Notes: generated from the letters alone by a model not told the origin. A stretch of 56,035 bases of DNA from Lentzea aerocolonigenes (GCF_000955955.1 NZ_JYJG01000102.1:1-56035); one strand, 5' to 3'; shown: positions 43,194 to 52,760, numbered from the stretch's first letter. Numbers and translations are program-made.

Positions 43194-44122
43194 ATCGCGA
43201 ACGCCACGAACTCGGACGCGATCGCCGCGACCGAGGTCACCGTGGCGCGGGCATCGGACTCGATCCGGTGCTGCAGTTCGGTTTCCACGTGCACCAGCAC
43301 GAACCGGTACAGGCCGTAGAACAGTCCCAAAAGGATGATCGCGAGCGGAACGGCCCACACCGCGGCCACGATCAGCACCACACCTGAGGCGAACAGAACC
43401 CAGCCGCGGAACGGAAGTCGTCCGGCGAGCGAGGCACCGGCCGCACCCAGCAGTGGCACTCCGATCGTCGCCAGCGGCACCCACACCGTCGGCACGTGCC
43501 AATCCTGGGCCAGCAGCGAGAAGTACTCCTCGAACGCGTCGATCGCGTACACCAGAGCCACTGCGAGCACAGCACGTTTGATCGGCACGGACGCGCGCAG
43601 ACCCTCGCGCAACGTCGCGAAGTAGCTCTCGTGTTCCTCAGCCTCGCGCGCAGGTTCCGGGAAGCGCAACGCGATCACCGACGAGAGCAAGCACATCGCG
43701 ACGGACACCCAGCCGGCCAGCTGGTAGCCGCCGAAGGAGAACAACGCGGTGGCCACGACGGCGACCGGCACCTGGGCGATCAGCTCGATGGTGTCGACCC
43801 TGGCGTTGAGCCGCCCGTACTGCTCTTCGTCGCCGGTAGCCGCCAACCCGTCGTACAGCAGGGCTTCGAACGCACCGGACGTCAAAGTCCCGCCCAGACC
43901 CCACAGCACGAAGCCGGCCGCGAAGCCCCAGAAGGACGGGAACACCACCCAAGCCGCGTATCCGAGCGCCTGCAGCACACCGGCGGCGACCAGCGAGCTG
44001 CGGCGGGAGAAGCGGTCGGCGATGGCACCGGACGGCACCTCGAACACGACCGCGGTCAGCGACCAGATCGTGAGCAGCACGGAGATGGAGGCGTCCGACA
44101 GCCCGCTGTCGGCGAAGAGCAA
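43112..44122 (-). CDS. MFS transporter, possibly disrupted at its start
   Basis: A 336-residue frame with about ten helices; SGAIADRFSRRSSLVAAG is the MFS loop. The only start is a TTG (44122) inside what should be the first helix. An upstream in-frame ATG (44218) reads only five codons before TGA at 44201-44203; beyond the TGA the frame carries TATAWAWCSHLIPIYALYAL, a convincing first helix. So the gene may carry a nonsense mutation or use a rare start. Its 3' end overlaps the LLM gene. Confidence 0.65.
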   Translation of the reverse strand: MLFADSGLSDASISVLLTIWSLTAVVFEVPSGAIADRFSRRSSLVAAGVLQALGYAAWVVFPSFWGFAAGFVLWGLGGTLTSGAFEALLYDGLAATGDEEQYGRLNARVDTIELIAQVPVAVVATALFSFGGYQLAGWVSVAMCLLSSVIALRFPEPAREAEEHESYFATLREGLRASVPIKRAVLAVALVYAIDAFEEYFSLLAQDWHVPTVWVPLATIGVPLLGAAGASLAGRLPFRGWVLFASGVVLIVAAVWAVPLAIILLGLFYGLYRFVLVHVETELQHRIESDARATVTSVAAIASEFVAFAIYGLWVLGSAAAIGVLILVVALAIWRR

Positions 44123-44229
44123 CGCGTACAGCGCGTAGATCGGGATGAGGTGCGAACACCACGCCCACGCCGTCGCGGTCCTGGTCAGATCAGTTGAAGA
44201 TCAATGTCGTCGGCGCATGGCACAAGGGT

Positions 44230-44268
44230 AAGCCGCCAGCGCCACCGAATAAATGGCGCTGACGGCTT
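44230..44268. terminator. hairpin terminator after the chitinase gene
   Basis: AAGCCGCCAGCGCCA (44230-44244) and TGGCGCTGACGGCTT (44254-44268) pair with one mismatch around a 9-base AT-rich loop. It sits 25 bases after the chitinase stop (44293) on the minus strand and before the MFS gene. Confidence 0.75.
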
Positions 44269-44292
44269 GTGACCGATCGGAATCAGAACGTG

Positions 44293-45624
44293 TCAGAAAC
44301 CGGCGGTGATGCGGGTGAACGCGAGGTCGGCCTGCTGGATGCCCGAGCAGCTGGACGACACCTGGCCGTCGCAGCCGCCGCGGTCGCGGTTCACCGACCA
44401 GAACGCCAGGCGCCCCAGGCCGTTGGACTTCGACCAGTCGCGGATCGCGGTCCAGTCGTCCACCGAAGTGAGCTCGCGCTGGTCCGACAGTCCGTTCATG
44501 CCGGAGATGCCGACGTGCTTGAACGCCTCGGCGTCGCTGTAACCGAACGTCGACTTGATCTTGTTCTTCAGGCCCGTGGCCGCGCCGATGGTGTCGGTGC
44601 GGATGTTCGAGCTGCCGAAGTCGAACGGCATGATCGTGAAGATGTCGATGTTCGCGCCGAGCGCCTTCGACTGGTCGATCAGCCGCGCGCCGTAGAAGTT
44701 CGGGCCGGTCACGCCGGTGCCGAACGTGACGATCGTCTGCAGACCCGGGTTGTTCTGCTTGACGATCTTCAGCGCGGTGATGATCCGGTCCTGGACGGTC
44801 GTGTTCTCGAACTCGTCGGAGTTCTCGATGTCGATGTCGATGGCCTTCAGCCCGTAGGCGTTGATCACCTGCTGGTACGCACCGGCCAACGCCTCGGGCG
44901 TCGAGCAGTTCGGACCGAGCTTGTTGCCGCTCCAGCCACCGAACGACGGCACGATGTCACCGCCGGCCGAGCGGATCGCGTTGATCGTCTGCTGGTCGGC
45001 GCCGCCGGTGAGCGGGCGCTGGCTGTCCCACGAGGGGGTGCAGCCGCCGCCGGACAGGACGAACGCGAGCGTGAACCACTTGACGCCGGTCGAGCTCATG
45101 ACCTGCGTCGCGCTCTGCGGGTTGCCCCAGCCCAGGTACAGGTAGGGCGCGCCGCGGCCGGTGCCGGGCAACGGCGGGTTCGACGTGGTGGTCGTCGTCG
45201 TGGTGGTCGTGGTCGTCGGCGGGGTTCCACCGTCGCACGAGCCGCCGTTGACCTTGCAGTTGGACGGGTTCGCACCCGATCCGCGCACGGTGAAGCCGAA
45301 GCTCGCCGTGCCACCGACGCCGATGCTGCCGTTCCAGGTGTTCTTGACGGTGATGTTCTGGCCGCTGGCCGTGTAGCTGCCGTCCCAGAGCGACGCGATC
45401 GACTGTCCGCTCGGGAGCGTGAACTCGACGGTCCACGCCGTGAGCGCGGACGAGCCGCCGTTCGAGATCGTGTACTTGGCCTCGTAGCCGCTGCCCCAGT
45501 CCGACGTCTTGGTGAACGCCGCCGTCACGCCCGTCGCGCCGCTCGCGGGAGCGGCGACGACGCCTCCGACCACGGTGGCCAAGGCCAGCCCCAAGGTCAG
45601 GATTTGCCAGCGAAACCTCTTCAT
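44293..45624 (-). CDS. secreted chitinase, CBM2 plus GH18
   Basis: A 443-residue secreted chitinase. Signal peptide: LTLGLALATVVGGVVAAPAS. A cellulose/chitin-binding CBM2 module (about 32-130) has conserved Trp residues in TSDWGSGYEA, LTAWTVEF and VKNTWNGS. A Thr-rich linker (residues about 137-147) leads to the GH18 domain, whose catalytic motif is LKAIDIDIE, ending in the proton-donor Glu. A terminator follows (44230-44268) and a DasR-like site lies upstream (45669-45684). Confidence 0.92.
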   Translation of the reverse strand: MKRFRWQILTLGLALATVVGGVVAAPASGATGVTAAFTKTSDWGSGYEAKYTISNGGSSALTAWTVEFTLPSGQSIASLWDGSYTASGQNITVKNTWNGSIGVGGTASFGFTVRGSGANPSNCKVNGGSCDGGTPPTTTTTTTTTTTSNPPLPGTGRGAPYLYLGWGNPQSATQVMSSTGVKWFTLAFVLSGGGCTPSWDSQRPLTGGADQQTINAIRSAGGDIVPSFGGWSGNKLGPNCSTPEALAGAYQQVINAYGLKAIDIDIENSDEFENTTVQDRIITALKIVKQNNPGLQTIVTFGTGVTGPNFYGARLIDQSKALGANIDIFTIMPFDFGSSNIRTDTIGAATGLKNKIKSTFGYSDAEAFKHVGISGMNGLSDQRELTSVDDWTAIRDWSKSNGLGRLAFWSVNRDRGGCDGQVSSSCSGIQQADLAFTRITAGF

Positions 45625-45668
45625 GGTGCTCCTTCACGTGCAGGGGGAACGTGATGGGAGGCACGTTA

Positions 45669-45684
45669 ACTGGTCTAAACCAAT
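45669..45684. promoter_or_regulatory. DasR-like responsive element of the chitinase gene
   Basis: ACTGGTCTAAACCAAT differs in two positions from the streptomycete dre consensus ACTGGTCTAGACCACT. It lies 45 bases upstream of the chitinase start. DasR is a GntR-family repressor of chitin and N-acetylglucosamine genes; regulation here is inferred from the motif and from the function of the gene. Confidence 0.72.
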
Positions 45685-45751
45685 GGTTCAAGGGTGTGAA
45701 CAAACCAAATCGGCGTGCGGTCGTGGGATCGCTCTCCTATGGTCTGGCTTG

Positions 45752-46519
45752 ATGAACGCTCACGAAATCGCCCAGCTCATGGCCGCGTGGGTGCCCGATC
45801 CGGACATCCAGGTAGCTCAGACGACATATCGCGCCGCGCTCGCCGCGGAGTGGCGGATTCCCGACGGGGCCTCGGTTCTGGAGGTCGGGTGCGGGCAGGG
45901 CGACATGACCGCGGTGCTGGCTTCGCTCGTGGGTCCAAACGGGAGGGTCGTCGGCGTCGACGTGGCTCCGCCTTCCTACGGCTCGCCGGTCACGGTCGGC
46001 CAGTCCGCCGAGCACCTTCTCGCCGGCCCGCTCGGCTCGCGCATCTCCATGCGCTACGAGACGGACGTGCTGACCGATGACGTCGGTACCGGTTACGACT
46101 TCGTGGTGCTCGCCCACTGCTCCTGGTACTTCGCGTCCGCCGACCTGCTGTCGCGCACACTTCAGCGGGTCCGCTCGCTCGGCACCCGGCTGTGCTTCGC
46201 CGAGTGGGACCCGGAACCCGCACACCCGAGCCAGGTCCCGCACCTGCTCGCGGTGCTCGCCCAGGACCGCATGAGCGAGTCGGAGGGAAACGTCCGCGCT
46301 CCGCTCACCCGTGCGACGCTGGTCGCCGCGCTGGAACGCGCCGGCTGGGAGGTCGAGGAGGTCGCCGGGATGGACACCAGCGCGTTGCAGGACGCGGACT
46401 GGGAGATCGCGGCCGCGCTGCAGGACGCTCCGGACGGGCTCGCCAAGGACCTGCTGCGGCAGATCGCGCGGAAGAGCGGCAACGTGCCGCTCTCCGCCTA
46501 CTCCCTCACCGCGCGTTAG
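45752..46519 (+). CDS. class I SAM-dependent methyltransferase
   Basis: A 255-residue methyltransferase with motif I LEVGCGQGDMTAVLA near residue 43 and the acidic motif II in VVGVDVAPP. ATG 45752 is the first good start (MNAHEIAQLMAAW). No pathway neighbours; function not assignable. It is convergent with the last gene of the ABC uptake operon by 4 bases. Confidence 0.82.
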   Translation: MNAHEIAQLMAAWVPDPDIQVAQTTYRAALAAEWRIPDGASVLEVGCGQGDMTAVLASLVGPNGRVVGVDVAPPSYGSPVTVGQSAEHLLAGPLGSRISMRYETDVLTDDVGTGYDFVVLAHCSWYFASADLLSRTLQRVRSLGTRLCFAEWDPEPAHPSQVPHLLAVLAQDRMSESEGNVRAPLTRATLVAALERAGWEVEEVAGMDTSALQDADWEIAAALQDAPDGLAKDLLRQIARKSGNVPLSAYSLTAR

Positions 46520-46827
46520 ACGCGCTCGGCGTCACGCTCCGCCGCCCGGTCGTCCAGCAGCTGCAACAGTGCGTACGTGGTCTGCCGCTGCTCCTCCAGC
46601 AGCTTGACCAGCCACGACCCGAAGTACAGGAACCCACCCACCCCGATCAGCCCCACCCCGAGCATCCCTCCCGACACCACGTACGGGATCTGCTCCCACA
46701 CGTAGCCGGTGTGCGCGACGCCCCACCAGGCGAAGAGGATCGCCGCGATCCCCGCCGTCATCAGCATCGTGCCGATCAAGCCGAGCCCGCTCTGCATCCG
46801 TGCGCGGCGCCGGTCCTGCATGGTCAT
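46516..46827 (-). CDS. small two-helix membrane protein of the ABC uptake operon
   Basis: A 103-residue protein with two membrane segments (LGLIGTMLMTAGIAAILFAW and VVSGGMLGVGLIGVGGFLYF) and a charged coiled-coil-like tail. ATG 46827 overlaps the TGA of the preceding secreted-protein gene (ATGA). It has no recognised domain and is the last gene of the operon. A role in holding the secreted partner or the transporter together is possible. Confidence 0.72.
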   Translation of the reverse strand: MTMQDRRRARMQSGLGLIGTMLMTAGIAAILFAWWGVAHTGYVWEQIPYVVSGGMLGVGLIGVGGFLYFGSWLVKLLEEQRQTTYALLQLLDDRAAERDAERV

Positions 46828-48080
46828 GAGTTCGCCCGGAGGTCGGGGACACCGGTGGGGTGTCCGGAGGGACAAGGAGCGCCGCCCAGCAGGAACGTGC
46901 CGAACGACTTCATGCCGAACGCTCCCGCGGCCGCTATCCCCAGGCCCGCCAGCACGATCAACGCGGGGACACCGGGGAAGTCGAGCAACGACCGAGGCCT
47001 GGCGCGGGAAGAAGCGACCGGAGTGACGGCTCGCGGTGGCGTGACACCGGCTACCGGGGGCGTGCCCGGCGAAGGTGCGGAGACACCACCGTCTGCAGGC
47101 GGTGGTACGAGAGGTGCTTGCGGCACAGGCACATCAGGCGGAGGCAAGGACACGGAGGCGGAAGCGTTTGCGACGGCCTCGGTGTCGCCGACGATCACCA
47201 CCATCTTGCGCAGCGGGTTCAGCAGCGGCACGAGTTCCTTGGGCAGCAACGGTGCCAGCACCCCGTCCAGGATGCCGCCCAGACCCAGCTTGGTCCGCAA
47301 CACCATGACGTCGACGGTCAGGGTCAGGCCGCGAGACGTCGAGGTCGCCCCGGTGCCCTCGGTCTTGGTCGCGGACGTGGGCCAGGTCAGCGTGATTCCC
47401 AGTGGTTCCAGGGCCTTCAGCAAGCCGTCCGGTGGGGCGGCCGGCGACTTGACGGGGAACTTCTGGCCCAGCACGGTGAACTCGGCGACGGAGAACGTGC
47501 TCGTGCCGCTCCCCTTGCTGCCATCGCTCACCGCGACGGATTCGAACTTCACGCCCGACATCACCACGAGACCGGCGAGCAGCGAGATCGTTTGTGCGGA
47601 CGTCACCGCCGAAGAGCGGACCTCCGACGCACCAACGACGTTCGTGCTCGTCGAGGAGAGGCCATCCGCGGTGAGCAAGAACGGCACTTCCTGACGAGCG
47701 CCCGCGTACGACTCGGTCTTGGAGGCACCCGCCGAAACCCGCATGCCCGACTTCGACTCGTCCGCCGGGCCGCCGGGGTGCGCAGCGTTGGCCTGCACCG
47801 GGTAGGCGAAGCCCAAGAGCTGCGGCAGACCGGTGCCGACGGCCGCGCCGGGCCACACGGAGCTCGCGAGAGAACGGCCGATCGGGCCCGAACCCAGCTC
47901 GGTCTGGGTGTAGGAGAGGTGCACTTCGCCCTGGGGTTCCGCCGGTACCGGGAGCAGATCGGTGTGCAGCAGAACGGAGACGGGCGCGGCGTGGGCGGAG
48001 AGTGTGAAACCACCGATCTCGGCGGCCTGCGCAGGCGCCGGGGACAGCAGGAGAAGCAGCAGGACGAGTGCGTACCTCAT
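46824..48080 (-). CDS. secreted, C-terminally anchored protein of the ABC uptake operon
   Basis: A 418-residue protein with a signal peptide (ALVLLLLLLSPAPAQA) and a beta-rich Ser/Thr-rich body. A Pro-rich linker (residues about 313-350) and a single C-terminal membrane segment (PALIVLAGLGIAAAGAFG) follow. This matches the choice-of-anchor P layout often found beside actinobacterial branched-chain-type ABC transporters. It may bind substrate or the substrate-binding lipoprotein at the surface. ATGA overlaps on both sides. Confidence 0.78.
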   Translation of the reverse strand: MRYALVLLLLLLSPAPAQAAEIGGFTLSAHAAPVSVLLHTDLLPVPAEPQGEVHLSYTQTELGSGPIGRSLASSVWPGAAVGTGLPQLLGFAYPVQANAAHPGGPADESKSGMRVSAGASKTESYAGARQEVPFLLTADGLSSTSTNVVGASEVRSSAVTSAQTISLLAGLVVMSGVKFESVAVSDGSKGSGTSTFSVAEFTVLGQKFPVKSPAAPPDGLLKALEPLGITLTWPTSATKTEGTGATSTSRGLTLTVDVMVLRTKLGLGGILDGVLAPLLPKELVPLLNPLRKMVVIVGDTEAVANASASVSLPPPDVPVPQAPLVPPPADGGVSAPSPGTPPVAGVTPPRAVTPVASSRARPRSLLDFPGVPALIVLAGLGIAAAGAFGMKSFGTFLLGGAPCPSGHPTGVPDLRANS

Positions 48081-48730
48081 GACGTCCCTCCGAAGTAGAC
48101 GGAAGCCAGGTCGTTGTCCGCGGCGATCTCGCCGTGCGCCATCACGACGACCTGATCTGCCACCGAGGACGCGGTCTCGGCGAACTGCTCGACGATCAGC
48201 ATGGTGACGCCGCCGGAAGCCAGCTCGCGCACCACCTCGTACAGCTCGGCCACGATCACCGGCGCCAGGCCCATCGAGAGCTCGTCGATCACGACGACGG
48301 CCGGGTCGGTGATCAGGGCGCGGGAGAACGCGAGCATCTGCTGCTCGCCGCCGGACATCGAGCCCGCGAGCTGCCGTTGCCGGGCCCGCAACCGGGGAAA
48401 GCGGTCATAGACCGCTGAAGGATCTCCGCGCATCAAGCGCAGGTTCTCGGCGACCGTGAGGTTCGGGAAGATCGCGCGGCCTTCCGGGATCGTGCACAGC
48501 CCGGCTCGTGCCAACGCGTCGGGCGCGGCGTCGTTCACGTGCACACCGCCCAGATGAACGTGGCCGGAAGTCGCCCGCAACTGTCCACTCAGGACCTTGA
48601 CCAGGGTGGACTTCCCGGCGCCGTTGGGGCCGAGCAACGCCGTCACCGTGCCGCGCGGCACGTTCAACGAGACGCCGCGCAGCACCTCGATGCGGCCATA
48701 GCCGGCGTGGACGTCCGTGAGATCGATCAT
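48077..48730 (-). CDS. livF: branched-chain-type ABC transporter ATPase (LivF-like)
   Basis: A 217-residue ATPase with Walker A GPNGAGKSTLVKVL near residue 33, signature SGGEQQMLAFSRAL, Walker B VVVIDELSMGLAPV (the LivF-type variant with an L-S-M-G-L motif) and H-loop VEQF. It pairs with the LivG-like ATPase upstream, coupled by ATGA. Despite the name the substrate may not be an amino acid; see the KstR-like sites. Confidence 0.9.
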   Translation of the reverse strand: MIDLTDVHAGYGRIEVLRGVSLNVPRGTVTALLGPNGAGKSTLVKVLSGQLRATSGHVHLGGVHVNDAAPDALARAGLCTIPEGRAIFPNLTVAENLRLMRGDPSAVYDRFPRLRARQRQLAGSMSGGEQQMLAFSRALITDPAVVVIDELSMGLAPVIVAELYEVVRELASGGVTMLIVEQFAETASSVADQVVVMAHGEIAADNDLASVYFGGTS

Positions 48731-49419
48731 CCGAGATACGCCTCCCGGACACCCTCGTGCGAGCGGATCTCCTCAGGTGAACCAGAAGTCAGCAGGCGGC
48801 CCAGGTTCAGCACGTGCACGACGTCGCAGTAGTTCATGACCAGGTCCATGTCGTGCTCCACCAGCACGACCGCACGCCCCTCGCCCACCAACTCCCGCAG
48901 CAGCGCGCCGAACGCGTCCGTCTCGGCCCGGTCCAGTCCCGACGACGGTTCGTCCAAGAGCAGCAAGGAAGGGTCGGTGGCCAACGCGCGGGCCAGCTCC
49001 AGCAGCCGGGCCGCACCGGTCGGCACGGTGTCGGCCTGGTTCGACGAGAACTCCGCGATCCCCACCCGTTCCAACAGCCCACCAGCAAGGCGAGACGGCC
49101 GGCGGCGGCTTTCCAGCGCCACCACGACGTTCTCCCACACGGTCAGCGACCCGAACACCTCGAGCCGCTGGAACGTCCGCGCCACGCCCAGCCGGGACCG
49201 CTGGTGCGGTGAACGGGACGTGATGTCCGTGGAATCGAGCAGAACACGACCGGACGACGGCCGCCGCAGTCCGCTGATCACGTCGAACAACGTCGTCTTG
49301 CCCGCGCCGTTGGGACCGATCAATCCGGTGACGCCGACGTCCACCGACAAGGTCACGTCGTTGACCGCGGTCACCTCACCGAAGCGGACCGTCACTCCCT
49401 GCACCTGCAGCGTGCTCAT
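48727..49419 (-). CDS. livG: branched-chain-type ABC transporter ATPase (LivG-like)
   Basis: A 230-residue ATPase. Walker A GPNGAGKTTLFDVI, signature PTGAARLLELARAL, Walker B LLLLDEPSSGLDRAE and the LivG-type ending VLNLGRLLTSGSPEEI are visible. It is coupled by ATGA to the fused permease upstream and the LivF-like gene downstream. In this variant the signature lacks the usual SGG, reading PTGAA, as occurs in some LivG proteins. Confidence 0.9.
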   Translation of the reverse strand: MSTLQVQGVTVRFGEVTAVNDVTLSVDVGVTGLIGPNGAGKTTLFDVISGLRRPSSGRVLLDSTDITSRSPHQRSRLGVARTFQRLEVFGSLTVWENVVVALESRRRPSRLAGGLLERVGIAEFSSNQADTVPTGAARLLELARALATDPSLLLLDEPSSGLDRAETDAFGALLRELVGEGRAVVLVEHDMDLVMNYCDVVHVLNLGRLLTSGSPEEIRSHEGVREAYLG

Positions 49420-51230
49420 GCGCGCCGCCAGGACCAGGCGCGGAAGAACCAGCTCATCAGGCCGTTGGGATCACGCGCCAACCCGGCCGCCGCCACCCCC
49501 AGCAGAACGACAGCCGCTCCAGCGAACGCCGGGAAACCGCTCTGCAGCACGGGAAGCAGCATCAGCAGCAGCCCGCCCAGAGCCGCCCCGGACACCGACG
49601 TCACGCCCGCGATCACCGCGAACAGCAGCAGCGGCAGGTTGTTGAACAGCTGGAAGTCGCTCGCCGCAACGGTTTCCCGCAGCTGCGCGAACAACCCGCC
49701 GGCCAGGCCCGCGATCGCCGCCGACAGCGAGAACACCCAGACCCGGATCCACCGCACGTTCATGCCGAGCGTCGCGCACGCAGCCGAGCTGTCCTTGACC
49801 GCGATCATCCGCCGCCCGAGCCGCCCTCGCCGCACCGCCAGCACCCCGGCCCCGACCAGCGCGAACAACGACGCTGCCAGCACGAGCTGTGCAGCAGAAG
49901 ACGAGAACAGCGGCGGCACCTGCAGACTCCCCCGCACCCCGAACGCGATCGGCGACTGCAGCACCAGCTTGTCCATCAGCTGCGCGAACCCCAACGTCGC
50001 CAACGCCAGGTACAGCCCACTCACCCGCAGTGCCGTCAGAGCGATCACCGCACCGATCGCCGCCGCCACCAGAGAACCGGCGACGAGCGTCCACGGCGAG
50101 CCACCGAGCCGCGCCACCGTCACCGCGCCCACGCCGACGAACGTGAACTGCCCCAGCGACACCACCCCGCCGTATCCGGTGAGCAGCACCATCGACAGCA
50201 GCACGATCCCGAACACCAGCCCCAGCGCCAACTGCCCGGCCACCACCGTGTCCACCAGCAGCGCCAACACCACGACGACACCCAGGAACAGCGCCGCACC
50301 CACCCCGGTCGCCAACCCTGAAGGCACCGCCACCCCGCGCGACCCCCGCACGCCACCGATCCGCAACGGCGACTGCGGCATCGCGAGCAGCACCACGAAC
50401 AGCAGCAAAGCCGGGATCGCGACCCGGAAACTGATCCAGAACGGCGAGGACGGCAGGTAGGCCACCGCGTAGGACTGCACCAGCCCGAGCCCCAGCGCAC
50501 CCACGAACGTCAACGGCAGACTCCGCAACCGCCCCACCAAAGCCGCGGTGTAGGCCGTGATCACGAGCAACGTCATCGTCACGTAGTCGAGCTGCACGAC
50601 CGGCGTCAGCAGAATCCCGCCCAACGCCGCCAACGACGACCCGATCGCCCAGCTCAACGCCGACAACCGCTGTGGCCGAGTGCCGTACAACGCCGCCAGC
50701 TCAGGGGCATCCACGCACGCGCGCATCGCCAAGCCGGTACGAGTCCGGTTCAACAGGAAGTACAACCCACCCGCGACCAGCACGGCGCACGCCAGCGTGA
50801 CCAGGTCGTGCCCGCTCACAAAGGACTGTCCGATGTGGATCCCGTACTGGTCGAGGAACGGCCGCACGGGCCGCGCCTCCGGTGGCCAGATCGCCTGCGC
50901 CGCCCCGATCAACCCGACCAGCACGCCGACTCCGGCGACGAGCGTGATCCCGACCGGCGCCCCAGCCAGCCGGCGCATGATGAACCGCTCGATCAGCAAC
51001 CCGAACAGCGGCGCACAAACGCCGACCACGAGCAGCAACGCGAGCCACTGCGGCAGGCCGCGGTTCTCGGCCAGCTCCCAGTACAGGAACGCCATCACCA
51101 TGCCGATCGCGCCATGACCGACGTTGAACACCTTGGAGGTGCTGTAGGTGAGGACGAGGCCGCCCGCGACGACCGCGTACGCACCCCCGGTGACCAGGCC
51201 GAAGATGGTGTAGGCGAGGAGCGCGGTCAT
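49416..51230 (-). CDS. fused LivH-LivM-type ABC permease
   Basis: A 604-residue permease joining two membrane modules. Residues 1 to about 290 match the LivH half (MTALLAYTIFGLVTGGAYAV) and residues about 300-600 the LivM half (AAIAGLAGGLFAQLRETV near residue 500). The fusion makes one subunit serve both permease positions. ATG 51230. It is coupled by ATGA to the LivG-like gene; 49 bases upstream lies the substrate-binding lipoprotein gene. Confidence 0.9.
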   Translation of the reverse strand: MTALLAYTIFGLVTGGAYAVVAGGLVLTYSTSKVFNVGHGAIGMVMAFLYWELAENRGLPQWLALLLVVGVCAPLFGLLIERFIMRRLAGAPVGITLVAGVGVLVGLIGAAQAIWPPEARPVRPFLDQYGIHIGQSFVSGHDLVTLACAVLVAGGLYFLLNRTRTGLAMRACVDAPELAALYGTRPQRLSALSWAIGSSLAALGGILLTPVVQLDYVTMTLLVITAYTAALVGRLRSLPLTFVGALGLGLVQSYAVAYLPSSPFWISFRVAIPALLLFVVLLAMPQSPLRIGGVRGSRGVAVPSGLATGVGAALFLGVVVVLALLVDTVVAGQLALGLVFGIVLLSMVLLTGYGGVVSLGQFTFVGVGAVTVARLGGSPWTLVAGSLVAAAIGAVIALTALRVSGLYLALATLGFAQLMDKLVLQSPIAFGVRGSLQVPPLFSSSAAQLVLAASLFALVGAGVLAVRRGRLGRRMIAVKDSSAACATLGMNVRWIRVWVFSLSAAIAGLAGGLFAQLRETVAASDFQLFNNLPLLLFAVIAGVTSVSGAALGGLLLMLLPVLQSGFPAFAGAAVVLLGVAAAGLARDPNGLMSWFFRAWSWRRA

Positions 51231-51279
51231 GAGCCACCACCAGTGACGAGGCCGAAGCGGGTGCAGGCGACGTCGGCCG

Positions 51280-52680
51280 TCATCCGCCCACCCCCGTGTC
51301 GATCAGGGCACCGCACGAGTACCCGGACGCCGGCGCGAGCCGCGACCACGTCCCGCCCTTCAACCGCACCAGCGACATGCACGCCGAGGTCCGCTTCCCA
51401 CCGACGTCCTGCGGCGCGACCATCCCCTCGGCGGTGAAGTCGTGCACCCCGCGCACCTGGTCGAGCATCGCCTTGCGCGTCAACTGCGGCCCGATCTTCG
51501 CGGCGAGCTGCACGAACAGCCGTGCCGCAGCCCACGCGAACATCCCGAAGTACGACGGCGCCGCACCGGGCGCCACCCGCCCCAGCCACTGCTTGTAGAG
51601 CGCCACCTGGGCGTTGTTCTCCTCGAACAACCCGCCGTTCGTGTAGACGACGGTGCCGTCGACCGCCGCTCCGCCTTGGCGCACGTACTGCGCGTCGTAC
51701 GCCGACGGGTCCGTGATGAAGGCTTCCGGCGTGAACCCTTGCTGCCGCATCGCCTGCTGCAACCGGACCGCGTACTGCGCCGACCCCATCCAGTAGACGA
51801 TCTTCGCGCCCGTCTCCTTGAGCTTCGCCACATAGGGCGCGTAGTTGACGTCGGCGATGTCGATGGCCTGCGTGTATACGAACTTCAACCCGCGCTGCTC
51901 GGCTGCTTTTTGCATACTGCGTGCGTTCTGCGAGCTCGCGTCGACGTTGAGGTAGAGGAACGACGCGGCGCCGGCGGCGTTCGGGAAGCTCGACTTGATC
52001 AGGTCCGGGTAGGCCGAGGACACGAGGTTCACCACGTTGGACGCGACGCCGAAGCTGACCGGGGTGCGCTGCCGCTGGACCGTGACCGTGGAGGCGCGCA
52101 GGTCCGGGATCCCACAAGCGGAAGCCGCCGGACCGCCGCCCTGGTCGAACCCGGACATCGAGCCGACCATGGCGAACGCCTGCTCGCACGCCTGCGCAGT
52201 GGCCTGCTGGTCGCCGCCGCTGTCGGTGCGCGAGTCGAACGACACGAGCTTGAGCTTGCGGCCGCAGATCGCGCCCTGGGTGGCGTTGAAGTACTCGACG
52301 AACGCCTTCGTCCCCTGCTGCGCCGCCTGGAACAGGCCGGGCACCGGCCCGCTGATGTCCGAGATGTTGGCGATCGTGATCTCGCCCGCGGTCACACCCT
52401 TGTCCGTGGCGCCACCGGTCCCCTGGCACCCACCCGCGATGCTCCCCGGCGGGTTCGGCTGCTTGTTGGGCTGCCCGGGGTTGTTCGCACCGGGCTGACC
52501 CGCGGTGCCCTCGCTGCCGGGCACCCCGCCTTCCTCGACCGGTGCCGTGCCCTCCTGAACCCCCGACCCGCCGCCTTGAGGCACGGCGAGTGCGGCGCGT
52601 TGCTCGGAGGTGAGCCTGCTCCCGCACCCCGCGATCAACGCGCAGACCACCAAAGCGATCAGCGCAGCCCTGCGATGCAT
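51280..52680 (-). CDS. branched-chain-type ABC substrate-binding lipoprotein
   Basis: A 466-residue periplasmic-binding-type lipoprotein. Signal and lipobox: AALIALVVCALIAGC, with the lipidated Cys near residue 19. A Gly/Pro-rich linker of about 65 residues follows, then a type I periplasmic-binding fold (ITIANISDISGPVPG, KLKLVSFDSRTDSGG). Start ATG 52680 has no clear Shine-Dalgarno; the promoter region upstream carries the KstR-like palindromes. First gene of the operon. Confidence 0.9.
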   Translation of the reverse strand: MHRRAALIALVVCALIAGCGSRLTSEQRAALAVPQGGGSGVQEGTAPVEEGGVPGSEGTAGQPGANNPGQPNKQPNPPGSIAGGCQGTGGATDKGVTAGEITIANISDISGPVPGLFQAAQQGTKAFVEYFNATQGAICGRKLKLVSFDSRTDSGGDQQATAQACEQAFAMVGSMSGFDQGGGPAASACGIPDLRASTVTVQRQRTPVSFGVASNVVNLVSSAYPDLIKSSFPNAAGAASFLYLNVDASSQNARSMQKAAEQRGLKFVYTQAIDIADVNYAPYVAKLKETGAKIVYWMGSAQYAVRLQQAMRQQGFTPEAFITDPSAYDAQYVRQGGAAVDGTVVYTNGGLFEENNAQVALYKQWLGRVAPGAAPSYFGMFAWAAARLFVQLAAKIGPQLTRKAMLDQVRGVHDFTAEGMVAPQDVGGKRTSACMSLVRLKGGTWSRLAPASGYSCGALIDTGVGG

Positions 52681-52760
52681 GCGGACGAACGCTAGGCCAC
52701 TGCATCAATCCAGCCCAGGCCCGCTACCAGCGATTTCACCCAGGTGGCCCACACGTTTTC

